Positions 26,205 to 35,001 of a stretch of DNA of 64,000 nucleotides are shown here, one piece after another. The position numbers and the translations under genes are program-made. Location: NCBI RefSeq assembly GCF_900091465.1, contig NZ_FMHV01000002.1, positions 4,340,001-4,404,000 on the forward strand, written 5' to 3'. Source of the DNA: Micromonospora rhizosphaerae (lineage in GTDB: Bacteria > Actinomycetota > Actinomycetes > Mycobacteriales > Micromonosporaceae). The stretch's first letter is position 1, and each line of letters begins with the position of its first letter. The notes under the pieces were generated by a model. That model had not been told where the DNA came from and did no database searches. It worked only from the letters and a program-made list of their open reading frames with translations.

Positions 26205-26230
26205 ACCCCCCGGGCCACGTCGGCGCGCAG

Positions 26231-27145
26231 TCAGGAAACGGTGATCGCGAGCTTGCCGAGCGCGCCGGCGAACTCGGCGAGCGCCTGCGGCACACCGGCC
26301 AGGTCGTAGCGGCGGCTGACCGGTACCCGTAGCCGACCGGCGGCGGCGTCGCCCGCGAGCCGGTCGAGGGTGGCCGGGTCGGGCCTGCCCATGATCGAGA
26401 TGGCCGCCGGGTGCTGGTCCGGGCCGAAGCCGATGGTGGAGGCGAGACGCCCCTCCGGCGTGAGCAGCGCGGCCAGTTGCGCGCCGTCGCCGGCGAGGTG
26501 CACCACCGCGGGTACGCCGTCCGGGGCGATCGCCCGGACCTGCCCGCTCAGGTCCCCGGTGTAGTCCACCACCTCGGCGGCGCCCAGTTGCCGTACGAAG
26601 TCGGTGGCGGCACCGGGGCGGGCGGTGGCGATGACGCGGGCGCCGGCCGCGGCGACGTACTGGATCGCGAACGCTCCCACGCCGCCGGTCGCGCCGGCGA
26701 TGAGCACGGTCTCGCCCGGCTTGGGCGCGATGGCGTCCACCGCGTCGAGCGCGGTGGTGCCGGCCAGCCCGAGCGCGCCCGCGGTCGGCAGGTCCAGGCC
26801 CTCGGGAACATGGTTGATCCCGTACTGATCGCCGACCGCCACGAAGTCGGCCCATGCGCCGTCGCCCAGGTACGACCGCATGACCACCCCGTAGACGGCG
26901 TCGCCGACGCCGAACCGGCTGGCCCCCTCGCCGACCGCCTCGACCGTGCCGGCGAAGTCCTTGCCGAGAATGGCGGGGGAGCGGTACTCCATCGCGCCCT
27001 TCATCATTCCGGCCGCCGCCTTCTTGTCGAAGCCGTTCAGCGAGGAACCGCGCACCCGCACCAGCACCTCACCGGGGCCCGGGCTGGGCTGGGGCAGGTC
27101 GTCGGTCAGGGCCGCTCCGGGTTCCTGAAGCGTGATCGCCCGCAT
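26231..27145 (-). CDS. Zinc-independent quinone oxidoreductase-type alcohol dehydrogenase (MDR family)
   Basis: A 304-residue medium-chain dehydrogenase/reductase. The GroES-like N-terminal part (GEVLVRVRGSSLNGFDKKAAAGM...GKDFAGTVEAVGEGASRFGVGDAVYG) lacks the zinc-ligand cysteines. The Rossmann motif is AGATGGVGAFAIQYVAAAG (about residues 150-168). It ends before the longer C-terminal extension of zinc enzymes. It probably reduces quinones or enones with NADPH. ATG 27145 is well placed for the domain; the gene is monocistronic as far as seen. Confidence 0.9.
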   Translation of the reverse strand: MRAITLQEPGAALTDDLPQPSPGPGEVLVRVRGSSLNGFDKKAAAGMMKGAMEYRSPAILGKDFAGTVEAVGEGASRFGVGDAVYGVVMRSYLGDGAWADFVAVGDQYGINHVPEGLDLPTAGALGLAGTTALDAVDAIAPKPGETVLIAGATGGVGAFAIQYVAAAGARVIATARPGAATDFVRQLGAAEVVDYTGDLSGQVRAIAPDGVPAVVHLAGDGAQLAALLTPEGRLASTIGFGPDQHPAAISIMGRPDPATLDRLAGDAAAGRLRVPVSRRYDLAGVPQALAEFAGALGKLAITVS

Positions 27146-27280
27146 GCGCTGGTCCCTTCCTGTGACTCCTGCCTGGATTGCCAGGTTATTCGCCGAAAGG
27201 TCTTGGTCCCCGGCCTTCCCATACCGACCAGGCCCAAACTGCTCGACGCACCATGACAGCGGCCGGCGTCGGCGGCCCGG

Positions 27281-28738
27281 TCAGTTCGGCGCTCCCGATG
27301 CCCGCGTCGGCAGGTACAGCGCCCAGCCGGACGTGCTCAGACCCCGCACCGGCACCCGCCGCCAGTCCCTGGCCCAGTCGGGCGGCGAGTCGTCCTTCAC
27401 CAGCACCGCGACGGAGGTGCTCGCCGCCGCCTCCCGCAACTGGGCCGTGCTGACGTTGCGGTTGTACCCGCGGTCCTCCAACGCCCGGCACCGGGTGTAG
27501 TACGCGACGGGAATGGCCTCGTGACCGGTGACCACGCACGGCGGCCGTACGCCGTGCGAGCGCAGCGTCTCGGCGATCCGCGCCCAGTCGCCGCGGCCCC
27601 TGATCTGCTCAGAGACGACGTGCAGCAGGATGCCGGCCTGGATGGCGAGGTGGCCGGCGCAGCCCGCCGCGACCACCGCGGTGAGCACCCGTCGCCAGGT
27701 GCCGGAGGTGGCCGACAAAAGCGCGGCGAGCCCGGCGGCGGCGGGAATGAGAGCCAGCCCGTACGCCGGCAGGAGGAAGCGGGGTGCCGAGTAGCCGATG
27801 AGGAAGAGGTAGGGAAAGGCCGTCGAGGCGGCAACCGCCACGGGCAGCCAGGCCGTCGGCGACGTGCCGGCCCGGCGGGCCGCCCGGACGCCGAGGGGCA
27901 CCAGCAGCGCGAGCGCAACCCACCACAACGCGGCCGGCCAGTAGAGCGGACTGTCGCACGGCCGGCAGAGAATCGGCCCGTCCAGGGTGGAGATCACCTT
28001 GGGCAGGGAGAATCCGAGCTCCGTGCCGCCCTGCACCTGGCCCGCCTGCCGGATGCGCTCGGCCAGTCCGCCGTACCGCGTCTCGGCCTCGACCACCCAC
28101 GGCGCGACACCGAGGGCGAGACCGGCGATCACCGCCACCGCCAACCGCCGCCGCCGCAACGCCGGCACGGCCAGGATGCCGCCGAGCAGGGGAAGCCCCA
28201 GCCAGAACGCGTCGGCCGGCCGCATCAGCGCCGCGACCAGGAGCGCCGCGACGAGCCCCAGGTACGCCCCGGGTCGGGCCGGCTCGGCCGCGGCGAGCAG
28301 GAAACACCCGACGGCCGTGACCGCCGCCATGGCGGTGTAGTGGTTGGGCATCGCCGCGTTCGCGTAGAAGAGGGCGATCCAGAGGCTCGCGTACATCCCT
28401 GCCGCCAGCGCGGCGATGCGCGGCTGTCGCAACACGCGGGACCACACCCAGAACGCGAGGCCGAGCGCGATCGTCGCGGTGGCGGTGAGAAACAGCCGCA
28501 GCGCGACCGTCGAATCGAACCACGACGCGACCGGCCCGACGAGCAGGGTGACGCCGCGGGACCGGGGCGCGCTCATGAACGCCGCCGGCGCATGGGTGCC
28601 GTACTGGCTGACGTAGACCACCTCGTCCCAGCCGAGTCCGAGGGTCGCCGGCACCGCGACCGAGGAGGCGACGGCGAAGAGTACGCACACCGCCAGCAGC
28701 GGCCGCAGGGCGGATCGGGACGTCACGGCGTCGGCCAT
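27281..28738 (-). CDS. Multi-pass membrane glycosyltransferase (GT39/ArnT-like)
   Basis: A 485-residue membrane protein with about ten hydrophobic segments. After the first segment comes GLGWDEVVYVSQYG (about residues 34-47); the acidic residues here match the catalytic loop of GT-C fold transferases that use polyprenyl-phosphate sugars. The soluble C-terminal tail (about 380-485) includes GRGDWARIAETLRSHG and CVVTGHEAIPVAYYTRCRALEDRGY. The ATG overlaps the sugar-transferase stop as TGATG, so it is the last gene of the exopolysaccharide operon. It likely adds a sugar to a lipid-linked intermediate at the outer membrane face. Confidence 0.8.
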   Translation of the reverse strand: MADAVTSRSALRPLLAVCVLFAVASSVAVPATLGLGWDEVVYVSQYGTHAPAAFMSAPRSRGVTLLVGPVASWFDSTVALRLFLTATATIALGLAFWVWSRVLRQPRIAALAAGMYASLWIALFYANAAMPNHYTAMAAVTAVGCFLLAAAEPARPGAYLGLVAALLVAALMRPADAFWLGLPLLGGILAVPALRRRRLAVAVIAGLALGVAPWVVEAETRYGGLAERIRQAGQVQGGTELGFSLPKVISTLDGPILCRPCDSPLYWPAALWWVALALLVPLGVRAARRAGTSPTAWLPVAVAASTAFPYLFLIGYSAPRFLLPAYGLALIPAAAGLAALLSATSGTWRRVLTAVVAAGCAGHLAIQAGILLHVVSEQIRGRGDWARIAETLRSHGVRPPCVVTGHEAIPVAYYTRCRALEDRGYNRNVSTAQLREAAASTSVAVLVKDDSPPDWARDWRRVPVRGLSTSGWALYLPTRASGAPN

Positions 28739-29544
28739 CAGCAGGAGATCCGCTTGCCCGGCCCCGGCGTGGGAGGGACGGTCTCGGTCATGTCCGACTC
28801 CGCCTCGGGTCGAGACCCGCGTACGGTCGTCACCACCGCGTGCCACAGCAGCCAGATGTCGAATCCCACGCTCATCCTGCGCAGGTAGACCCGGTCCTTG
28901 CGCAGCCGATCGGCGGGGGAGATGTGGTACTGCTGGATCTGCGCGATACACGCGATGCCCGGTCGGACCGTGTGGCGGTCGGCGAACTCGGGGAGCTCCT
29001 CGAGATACCGATCCACCAGCACCGCCCGCAGGGGCCTCGGCCCGACCAGGCTCATCGTGCCGGCCAGCACGTTGATCAGTTCCGGCAACTCGTCCAGGTG
29101 CCAGCGGCGCAGCCATCGGCCGCACCTGAGCGTTCGCGGGTCATTCGCGGGTGAGGCCACTGGACCGGTGTGGCGCTCCGCCTCGTAGGTCATGCTCCGG
29201 AACTTGAACTGCCGGAAGGTGACGCCGCCCTTGCCCACGGCGTTCTTGGTGAACAGGATCGGGCCCGGCTCTTCGAGCCAGATCAGGCAGGCGATGACGA
29301 CCCACAGCGGAAGCGTCACGACCAGGCCGATCAACGCGCCCGTGACGTCAAGGGCCCGCTTCAGCCGCGGTTCGGGCGGATACACCAGACCCCGCGACGC
29401 GTGGTGAGCGAGGATCCGATCCCGCACCTCGATCTGCGGCGGGGCGTTGTCCTCGATCAGCCCGACGACTGCCCTCGTGGTGACGAGTCCGCCGACGAAC
29501 ACGCCGGCGGCGGCCAGCAGTGCGTTGAAGATCCAGGCGCCCAT
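28738..29544 (-). CDS. Polyprenyl-phosphate sugar-1-phosphate transferase (bacterial sugar transferase)
   Basis: A 268-residue monotopic phosphoglycosyl transferase that starts polysaccharide assembly by loading a sugar-phosphate onto undecaprenyl phosphate. The membrane-hairpin start KRALDVTGALIGLVVTLPLW and the catalytic core FKFRSM, WLRRWHLDELPELINVLAGTMSLVGPRPL and RPGIACIAQI are all present. An extra N-terminal membrane segment (ALLAAAGVFVGGLV) precedes the core. ATG 29544 follows GGAGG by 11 nt. It lies 27 nt after asnB and overlaps the GT39-like gene. Confidence 0.93.
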   Translation of the reverse strand: MGAWIFNALLAAAGVFVGGLVTTRAVVGLIEDNAPPQIEVRDRILAHHASRGLVYPPEPRLKRALDVTGALIGLVVTLPLWVVIACLIWLEEPGPILFTKNAVGKGGVTFRQFKFRSMTYEAERHTGPVASPANDPRTLRCGRWLRRWHLDELPELINVLAGTMSLVGPRPLRAVLVDRYLEELPEFADRHTVRPGIACIAQIQQYHISPADRLRKDRVYLRRMSVGFDIWLLWHAVVTTVRGSRPEAESDMTETVPPTPGPGKRISC

Positions 29545-29571
29545 GACTTTCCCAGCCTCCACCCGGTCAGC

Positions 29572-31458
29572 TCATCGGTATGCCTTGTGCTCTTCCACCC
29601 AGAGACTGAACATCAACAGGCTCCAGATCTCCCGGCTGTGTTCGCCGGTGCGATTCATGTGCCGGTCGACCCACTGCTCGACCTCCTCGGGACGCAGGTA
29701 GCCATGCCGCCGCAACACCTCCCTGCTCAGGTATTCGTCGACCAGTGGCCGAAACTGCTCCGTCAACCAGCGGGGAAGCGGCGCGTTGAATCCCCGCTTT
29801 CCCATCGCCGTGATTCTTCTGGGCAGCGCGGCCGCCATGGCATTGCGCAGAAGTCGCTTGGTCCGGTAGCGCGGCATCTTTACTCGCCCGGGCAGCGAGA
29901 ACGCGAACTCGATGAGCGGCGTCGTCAGCAGGGGCACCCGCACCTCGAGCGAATGCGCCATGCTCAGCCGGTCTATCTTGGTCAGCACGTTGTCGACCAG
30001 ATAGACGTTCGCGTCCGTGTACTGGAACCGGGTCAACCTGTCGAACCGCACTCCCGCGAGGTGGTGCTGCTCATGAGTCTCGTAAGAGTCGGACAGTTCG
30101 GCGTACAGATCCGGCTGCAGCAGCCTCGCCTTCTGGCCCTCCCGAAAGACGACCCGCCACAGATAGTGGCTCCGGCCGGGCTGCTCGAGCGCGTTCTCGA
30201 CGAACCGCCTCGCCTTGAAATCGAAGCTCGCCCGCCGGTGCGACGCCGGCATGAAACGCAGCAGCGCCGGGGCGAAGCGCTCCACCACCGGCCGCGGCAG
30301 GAGGCGGTAGTACCGGGCCAGCTTGTCGGCCTTGTAGGTGTGGTAGCCGGCAAAGAGTTCGTCCCCGCCGTCGCCACTGAGCGCGACCGTGACGTGTCGT
30401 CGGGCAAGTTCGCAGAGATAGTAGGTGGGCACGATGGACGGATCGGCGAACGGTTCGTCGAAGATGGGTGATATCCGGTCGACGACATCCTCCGCGCGTG
30501 GCTCGACGACCACCTCCAGGTGGCTGGTGCCGAGGTGCCGCGCCAGCAGCGCCGCCTCCCGCCGCTCGTCGTACGACCGGTCGGCGAAGCCGACGGTGAA
30601 GGTCCGCAGCGTCTCGTCCGGTCGCAGCTGACTCGCCATCGCCACCACCGAACTCGAGTCGATGCCGCCGCTCAGGAAGAACCCGAGCGGCACGTCGGCA
30701 CTGAGCTGCTGATCGACGCTGTCGGCGAGCAGCTCACGCAGCTTCGCCTCCGCCCGCCTGGGCGACAGATCGTGTCGGCGGGATGTCTCGCGCAGGTCCC
30801 AGTAGCGCCTGATCCGGTAGCCGTCCGGCCGCCACACCATGACCGTGGCCGGCGGCAGCCGGCGGATCTCCCGATAGATGCTCCCGGGCCCCGGGACATA
30901 CATCAGGGAGAAGTAGTTGCTGAGCGCTTGGAGATCAACGGTCGTGGAGACACCGGCGGCGAGGACGGCCCTCATTTCCGACCCGAACACCACGCCATGC
31001 CGTGGCAACGCGTAGTAGAGCGGCTTGATGCCGGCGCGGTCACGGCACAGAATGAGCTGTTGCCTGACCTCGTCCCAGAGTGCGATGGCGAACATTCCCT
31101 CGAGCCGCTTCACGAAGTCGGGACCGTATTCCTCATAGAGGTGCGGGATCACCTCGGAGTCGGTGCTCGACCGAAACCGGTGTCCCCGCCGCGCCAGTTC
31201 GTCTCGCAGCTTGCGGTGATTGTAGATCTCCCCGTTCAAAACGGCGTGGATCGTCCGGTCTTCGTCGCACACCGGTTGTCGGCCGGCGGGGACATCCACA
31301 ATGGCGAGTCGGCGCACCGCCAGCCCGGCATTTTCCGTCACATACATGCCCTCGTCGTCCGGACCGCGGTGGCTCAAAGTGCGGCACATTTCCAACAGCC
31401 GGTCCGGATCGACCGGGGCAGCAATGTCGTCGTACACCATTCCCGCGATACCGCACAT
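29572..31458 (-). CDS. asnB: Glutamine-dependent asparagine synthetase (AsnB-type, exopolysaccharide locus)
   Basis: A 628-residue two-domain amidotransferase. The N-terminal MCGIAGMV supplies the catalytic Cys2, and the glutaminase motifs SHRGPDDEG and AVLNGEIYNH follow. The synthetase domain has the PP-loop FFLSGGIDSSSVVAMA (about residues 262-277) and VALSGDGGDELFAGYHTY (about 361-378). Homologues in polysaccharide loci are thought to amidate sugar acids or other acceptors rather than make bulk asparagine (inference from context). It is first in the operon with the sugar transferase and GT39-like gene. Confidence 0.92.
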   Translation of the reverse strand: MCGIAGMVYDDIAAPVDPDRLLEMCRTLSHRGPDDEGMYVTENAGLAVRRLAIVDVPAGRQPVCDEDRTIHAVLNGEIYNHRKLRDELARRGHRFRSSTDSEVIPHLYEEYGPDFVKRLEGMFAIALWDEVRQQLILCRDRAGIKPLYYALPRHGVVFGSEMRAVLAAGVSTTVDLQALSNYFSLMYVPGPGSIYREIRRLPPATVMVWRPDGYRIRRYWDLRETSRRHDLSPRRAEAKLRELLADSVDQQLSADVPLGFFLSGGIDSSSVVAMASQLRPDETLRTFTVGFADRSYDERREAALLARHLGTSHLEVVVEPRAEDVVDRISPIFDEPFADPSIVPTYYLCELARRHVTVALSGDGGDELFAGYHTYKADKLARYYRLLPRPVVERFAPALLRFMPASHRRASFDFKARRFVENALEQPGRSHYLWRVVFREGQKARLLQPDLYAELSDSYETHEQHHLAGVRFDRLTRFQYTDANVYLVDNVLTKIDRLSMAHSLEVRVPLLTTPLIEFAFSLPGRVKMPRYRTKRLLRNAMAAALPRRITAMGKRGFNAPLPRWLTEQFRPLVDEYLSREVLRRHGYLRPEEVEQWVDRHMNRTGEHSREIWSLLMFSLWVEEHKAYR

Positions 31459-31783
31459 ACGCCCTCGCTAACTGCGTCGTCACCGGGCATGCCGCTCGTC
31501 CGGTTGCCTCCCGCCGGTCTGCTTGAGCCTGTCATGGGCAGGGCTTCCCAGACTCGTACTCGCCACGATTCGTACCCCGATGAGGCGGGGTTGGCGGGAT
31601 TGTGGCCGGCGCGGCCGTGCCCAGAACGAACGAAAGGGGACACCCGGTCCGAGGGGGGACGTTCGGATCAGAAGGAACGGTGGGAGAAACAGCGTTGACG
31701 CCGTCGACAACCGGGCGTGTGACGATCACCGGGCGCGGGCCGACTATTTGCCATTCCGGCGTAAAGGAAAGGGGGTCCGGCGG
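31459..31783. other. Noncoding gap between asnB and the WecG/TagA-like gene
   Basis: A 325-bp stretch without a supportable gene, of visibly lower GC in its 3' part. It should hold the asnB promoter on the minus strand and the 3' end of the glycosyltransferase transcript. I see no convincing hairpin, operator or RNA motif. Confidence 0.5.
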
Positions 31784-32710
31784 TCACACCGGAATAGCGG
31801 TTTGCTCCTCGGCGGGGCCGCACGGACGCGGCTGCCACAGCCGCATCTTCTGCCCGCCAAGCAATAACAGGAACTCGCTGTTGTACACGAGGTACCGCCG
31901 CCACAGCCGCCTCGGCTCCAGCAGCAGCCGCCACAGCCATGCCAGGCCGGACCGCTGCATCCACACCGGCGCCGGTCGCAGCGCACCCGCGTGATAGTCG
32001 AAGGCCGCCCCCACCGCCATCAGGGGCACATCGAGCAGCGGGCGCATGGCGAAGGCGAACGCCTCCTGCCGTGGACAGCCCAGCCCGACGAGGACCAGCC
32101 GGGCGTCCGAGGCCGCGATCCGCGCGGCGATCTCGGCCAGCTCGCCTGGCCGAGCGACGCGGAACTTCGACGGCTCCGCACCGGCGATCCGGAGCGTCGG
32201 GAAGCGCCGGCGCAGCGATTCCGCCAGCCGGTCGAGGGTCGCCGGGGTCGAACCGTAGAGGTAGACCGGAAGATCCTCCTCGGCCATCCGGTCCAGGACG
32301 CGCAGCACCAGTTCCGGGCCGCTGACCCAGTCCCGCAGGCCGGTGCCGTGCAGCAGGTTCAGCCCCCAGCGCACCGGCTGTCCGTCCGGGGCCACCACGT
32401 CGAGGGCGTTCAGCCGTCCCCGGTGCGCCGGGTCGTTCGCCCCGGTCATCACGCCGTGCACGGCGAGGGCGGTCAGGGCGAGCGGCCGTCGCTCCCGGGC
32501 GGCGGCGAGGACCTTCCCGATCGCCGCCTCGTAGTCGAGGGCGTCCACGAGCACGCCGAGCAGATCCCGCTTACCGGCGTCGAGGGGCCGAGCCGACAGC
32601 CCGCCGGGTCCATCGACCACGAGGTGCTGGTCGTCGGTGCCCAATCCCCGCTCCTCGACGGCTGGTCCGAGGCGGCTGGTGCACGCCGGCACCCGCCCGG
32701 TCGCGGTCAC
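31784..32710 (-). CDS. WecG/TagA/CpsF-family glycosyltransferase (GT26)
   Basis: A 308-residue transferase that adds N-acetylmannosaminuronate- or ManNAc-type sugars to a lipid-linked precursor. Family motifs are ALTALAVHGVMTGANDP, VVAPDGQPVRWGLNLLHGTGLRDWVSGPEL (the VxPDGxGxxW-like core, about residues 104-133), LYGSTPATLDRLAESL and VGLGCPRQEAF (about 209-219). It ends in a basic amphipathic tail. About 45 extra residues precede the conserved core, so the GTG at 32710 may not be the true start. It belongs with the neighbouring sugar transferase and GT39 genes. Confidence 0.88.
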   Translation of the reverse strand: MTATGRVPACTSRLGPAVEERGLGTDDQHLVVDGPGGLSARPLDAGKRDLLGVLVDALDYEAAIGKVLAAARERRPLALTALAVHGVMTGANDPAHRGRLNALDVVAPDGQPVRWGLNLLHGTGLRDWVSGPELVLRVLDRMAEEDLPVYLYGSTPATLDRLAESLRRRFPTLRIAGAEPSKFRVARPGELAEIAARIAASDARLVLVGLGCPRQEAFAFAMRPLLDVPLMAVGAAFDYHAGALRPAPVWMQRSGLAWLWRLLLEPRRLWRRYLVYNSEFLLLLGGQKMRLWQPRPCGPAEEQTAIPV

Positions 32711-32881
32711 GATAACCCGGATGGCGGGGCTGTAGCCGGCGGTTGACCGGGCCGCCGCGGGGCCGTCGTCGCGGCCCTCGCTCGGCCGAGCCCGTGACGG
32801 CAGAGCCTCAGCGGGACGGCGCAGGAATCCTCGCTCGGGCCCGCAGCAACCGGTGCACGGCGACCAGGGGGGTGACCGGTC

Positions 32882-33256
32882 CTACGCGACCCGGGGCACG
32901 GGCAGGATGGGCAGCGAGCCGCGGTGGGCCGTACCGGAGATGTCGCCGGTCTGATCCACGGCGGGTTCCGTCCCAGCGGGCGCCTCCGCGACGGCGGCCC
33001 CGGCCGCACCGGGCCCCGCGGTCGTCGCACCGCCGGTCGGCGGGCCGGCCGGGGTCACCGATGTGGCCGACAGTTGGATCTCGGTGAGCACGGACAGCAG
33101 CCGCTCCACGTCGCCCGCGGCCATCCGGAAGGAGCCTCGGCAGACCGTGCCGCTCCACAGGGACACCACCAGCGCACCGCGGTCCGGGTGGTAGCTGACC
33201 CGCATCGTCCGGTCTTCGCCGCGCAGGTCGGTGAACAGGTCACCGAAGCTGGGCAT
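32882..33256 (-). CDS. Small hypothetical protein
   Basis: A 124-residue protein. The first 65 residues look folded (FGDLFTDLRGEDRTMRVSYHPDRGALVVSLW...CRGSFRMAAGDVERLLSVL). The rest is a Gly/Ala/Pro/Thr-rich tail. ATG 33256 is chosen because GGGAGAGG lies just upstream; another ATG 18 nt earlier is in frame. No family recognised and no clear operon partner. Confidence 0.6.
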   Translation of the reverse strand: MPSFGDLFTDLRGEDRTMRVSYHPDRGALVVSLWSGTVCRGSFRMAAGDVERLLSVLTEIQLSATSVTPAGPPTGGATTAGPGAAGAAVAEAPAGTEPAVDQTGDISGTAHRGSLPILPVPRVA

Positions 33257-33346
33257 CGGTCGCACCTCTCCCATCCACCCAGCATGCCGCAGCGCCCGGT
33301 GGCCGGGAAGGCCGCTTTGCAGATCGGCGAAGGCCGTCCGCGGTGG

Positions 33347-33793
33347 TCAGGCCTTCGCCTCCTCCAGCAGCGCCTTCAGCCTGGCCAGGTCCTTGCGGTT
33401 CGCCCGCCGCATGGCCGCGGCCAGCACCGGCGCGGCCACCGTCGCGAAGCCGCTGGGCTCGCCCCGATTGCGCAGGATCATCCGGGTACGCCCGTCGCCC
33501 TGCGGCTGCCAGCGGTAGGTGGTCTCCATCGGGAACGGCCCCTCGGCGGTCCGCATCACCAGCCGCTCGTCGGGGACCAGCTCGACGATCTCGTACGTGT
33601 AGGCGAGTCGTCGGCCGAGGAAGTGCGCGACGAAGGCGACCCGGAATCCGACCCGCAGCGGCGGCGGCGTCAGCCACTCGACCGACGCGATGTTGACGTA
33701 CCACTCGGGTGCGTGCGAGGGGTCACCCGCGTACCCGGCCACCTCGCTGACGGGACGGTCGATCACGACGTCCGTCACCACGTCCACCGCCAC
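33347..33793 (-). CDS. SRPBCC-family protein (polyketide cyclase-like)
   Basis: A 148-residue START/SRPBCC fold protein. VTDVVIDRPVSEVAGYAGDPSHAPEWYVNIASVEW is the usual first strand and helix pair, and the long C-terminal helix is present (GFATVAAPVLAAAMRRANRKDLARLKALL). Such proteins bind hydrophobic ligands; no catalytic role can be assigned. GTG 33793 is chosen because GGAGG lies 9 nt upstream. Far more upstream sequence is open in frame but is non-coding. Confidence 0.82.
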   Translation of the reverse strand: MAVDVVTDVVIDRPVSEVAGYAGDPSHAPEWYVNIASVEWLTPPPLRVGFRVAFVAHFLGRRLAYTYEIVELVPDERLVMRTAEGPFPMETTYRWQPQGDGRTRMILRNRGEPSGFATVAAPVLAAAMRRANRKDLARLKALLEEAKA

Positions 33794-34096
33794 CGGCGCT
33801 CCCCTCCGCACGTGTCCCCGGCGCACTCCCGAGTGCACCGCCCTGACTCCGGCAACCATTGTGGTGGCCCGCTCGCCGCCGTGCCGGCATTCCAGCGCGG
33901 CTCCCGCTCTCCGTCGAGAGCCGTCCGGCTCATCCCTGGAGCGGTCGACGCGGTTGCCACCGGGGTCGGTCACGGCCAGGTGGCCCATGCACACCACCCA
34001 GCATCGGGTCTCGGGTAGCTGGAGGGTCAGGACGGAGCGGGGTGCGTGGGGGTAGCGTTCCCGGCGGGGCGACGCGATCCGCGAGGAGGCTTCCGA
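33794..34096. other. Divergent intergenic region
   Basis: A 303-bp region between the SRPBCC gene (minus) and the dienelactone hydrolase gene (plus). It must hold both promoters. I see no clear palindrome or RNA element in it. Confidence 0.4.
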
Positions 34097-34849
34097 GTGC
34101 AGACGACGACGGTGGGCGTGCCCACCAGCGACGGGATGGCCGACGCGTATCTCGTCCGGCCGCACGGCGACGGTCCGTTCCCCGCGACCCTGATGTTCAT
34201 GGACGCGTTCGGCCTGCGCCCACGGCTGGCCGAGATGGCCGAGCACCTCGCCGCCCGCGGCTACCTGGTGCTCGTGCCGAACCTGTTCTACCGGGCGGGC
34301 CGGGCGCCGCTGGTCGACCTCTCCGGGCTCGGTGACCCGACGCAGCGCGGCGCCCTGTTCGAGAAGCTCTCCCCGATGATCGGCGCGCTCAACCGGGACA
34401 CCATCGCCCGTGACACCGCCGCCTACCTGGACTTCCTCGCCGCGCAACCCGGCGTGGCACCCGGCCCGGTCGCCATCACCGGTTACTGCATGGGCGGCAT
34501 GAACGCGCTGCGCGCCATCGAGGCCCACCCGGACCGGATCGCCGCGCTGGCCAGCTTCCACGCCGGGCGGGTGGTCACCGACGCCGCGGACAGCCCGCAT
34601 CTGCGCCTCGGCTCGGTGACCGGCGAGCTGTACTTCGGTCACGCCGACAACGACCCGTCCATGACGGCCGAGCAGATCGCCACCCTGGAAAAGGCCCTGG
34701 ACGCGGCCGGCGTCACCTACCGCTCCGAGGTGTACACCGGCGCGCACCACGGCTTCACCCAGGCCGACACCCCGATGTACGACGAGCAGGCCGCCGAGCG
34801 GCACTGGGCCGCCCTGTTCGACCTGCTCGACCGCACGTTCCGCCGCTGA
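34097..34849 (+). CDS. Dienelactone hydrolase family protein
   Basis: A 250-residue alpha/beta hydrolase. The nucleophile elbow GYCMGGMNALRA has a cysteine (about residue 134), as in dienelactone hydrolases, with a probable Asp in FGHADNDPSM and His in GAHHGFTQAD. The family hydrolyses dienelactone in aromatic degradation, but many members act on other esters. No aromatic catabolism genes are near. GTG 34097 follows GAGGAGG with 8-nt spacing. Confidence 0.9.
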   Translation: MQTTTVGVPTSDGMADAYLVRPHGDGPFPATLMFMDAFGLRPRLAEMAEHLAARGYLVLVPNLFYRAGRAPLVDLSGLGDPTQRGALFEKLSPMIGALNRDTIARDTAAYLDFLAAQPGVAPGPVAITGYCMGGMNALRAIEAHPDRIAALASFHAGRVVTDAADSPHLRLGSVTGELYFGHADNDPSMTAEQIATLEKALDAAGVTYRSEVYTGAHHGFTQADTPMYDEQAAERHWAALFDLLDRTFRR

Positions 34850-35001
34850 CCCGGGCACTGCACCCGCGTACCGGTCGGGCGGCCGTGCTCCTGTGGGCCG
34901 TACCGGCGGACGTGCCGGTGGCAGACTGAGCAGGGCCCTACTTAGCACAGAAGGCGCGGGGTGGGCACGATTCACCCGCCCCCGGCCGGGTAACCGCCGC
35001 C

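Noticed and set aside
33793..34975. Upstream extension of the SRPBCC frame by about 390 codons
   Set aside because: It is antisense to the dienelactone hydrolase gene; a good ribosome binding site supports GTG 33793.
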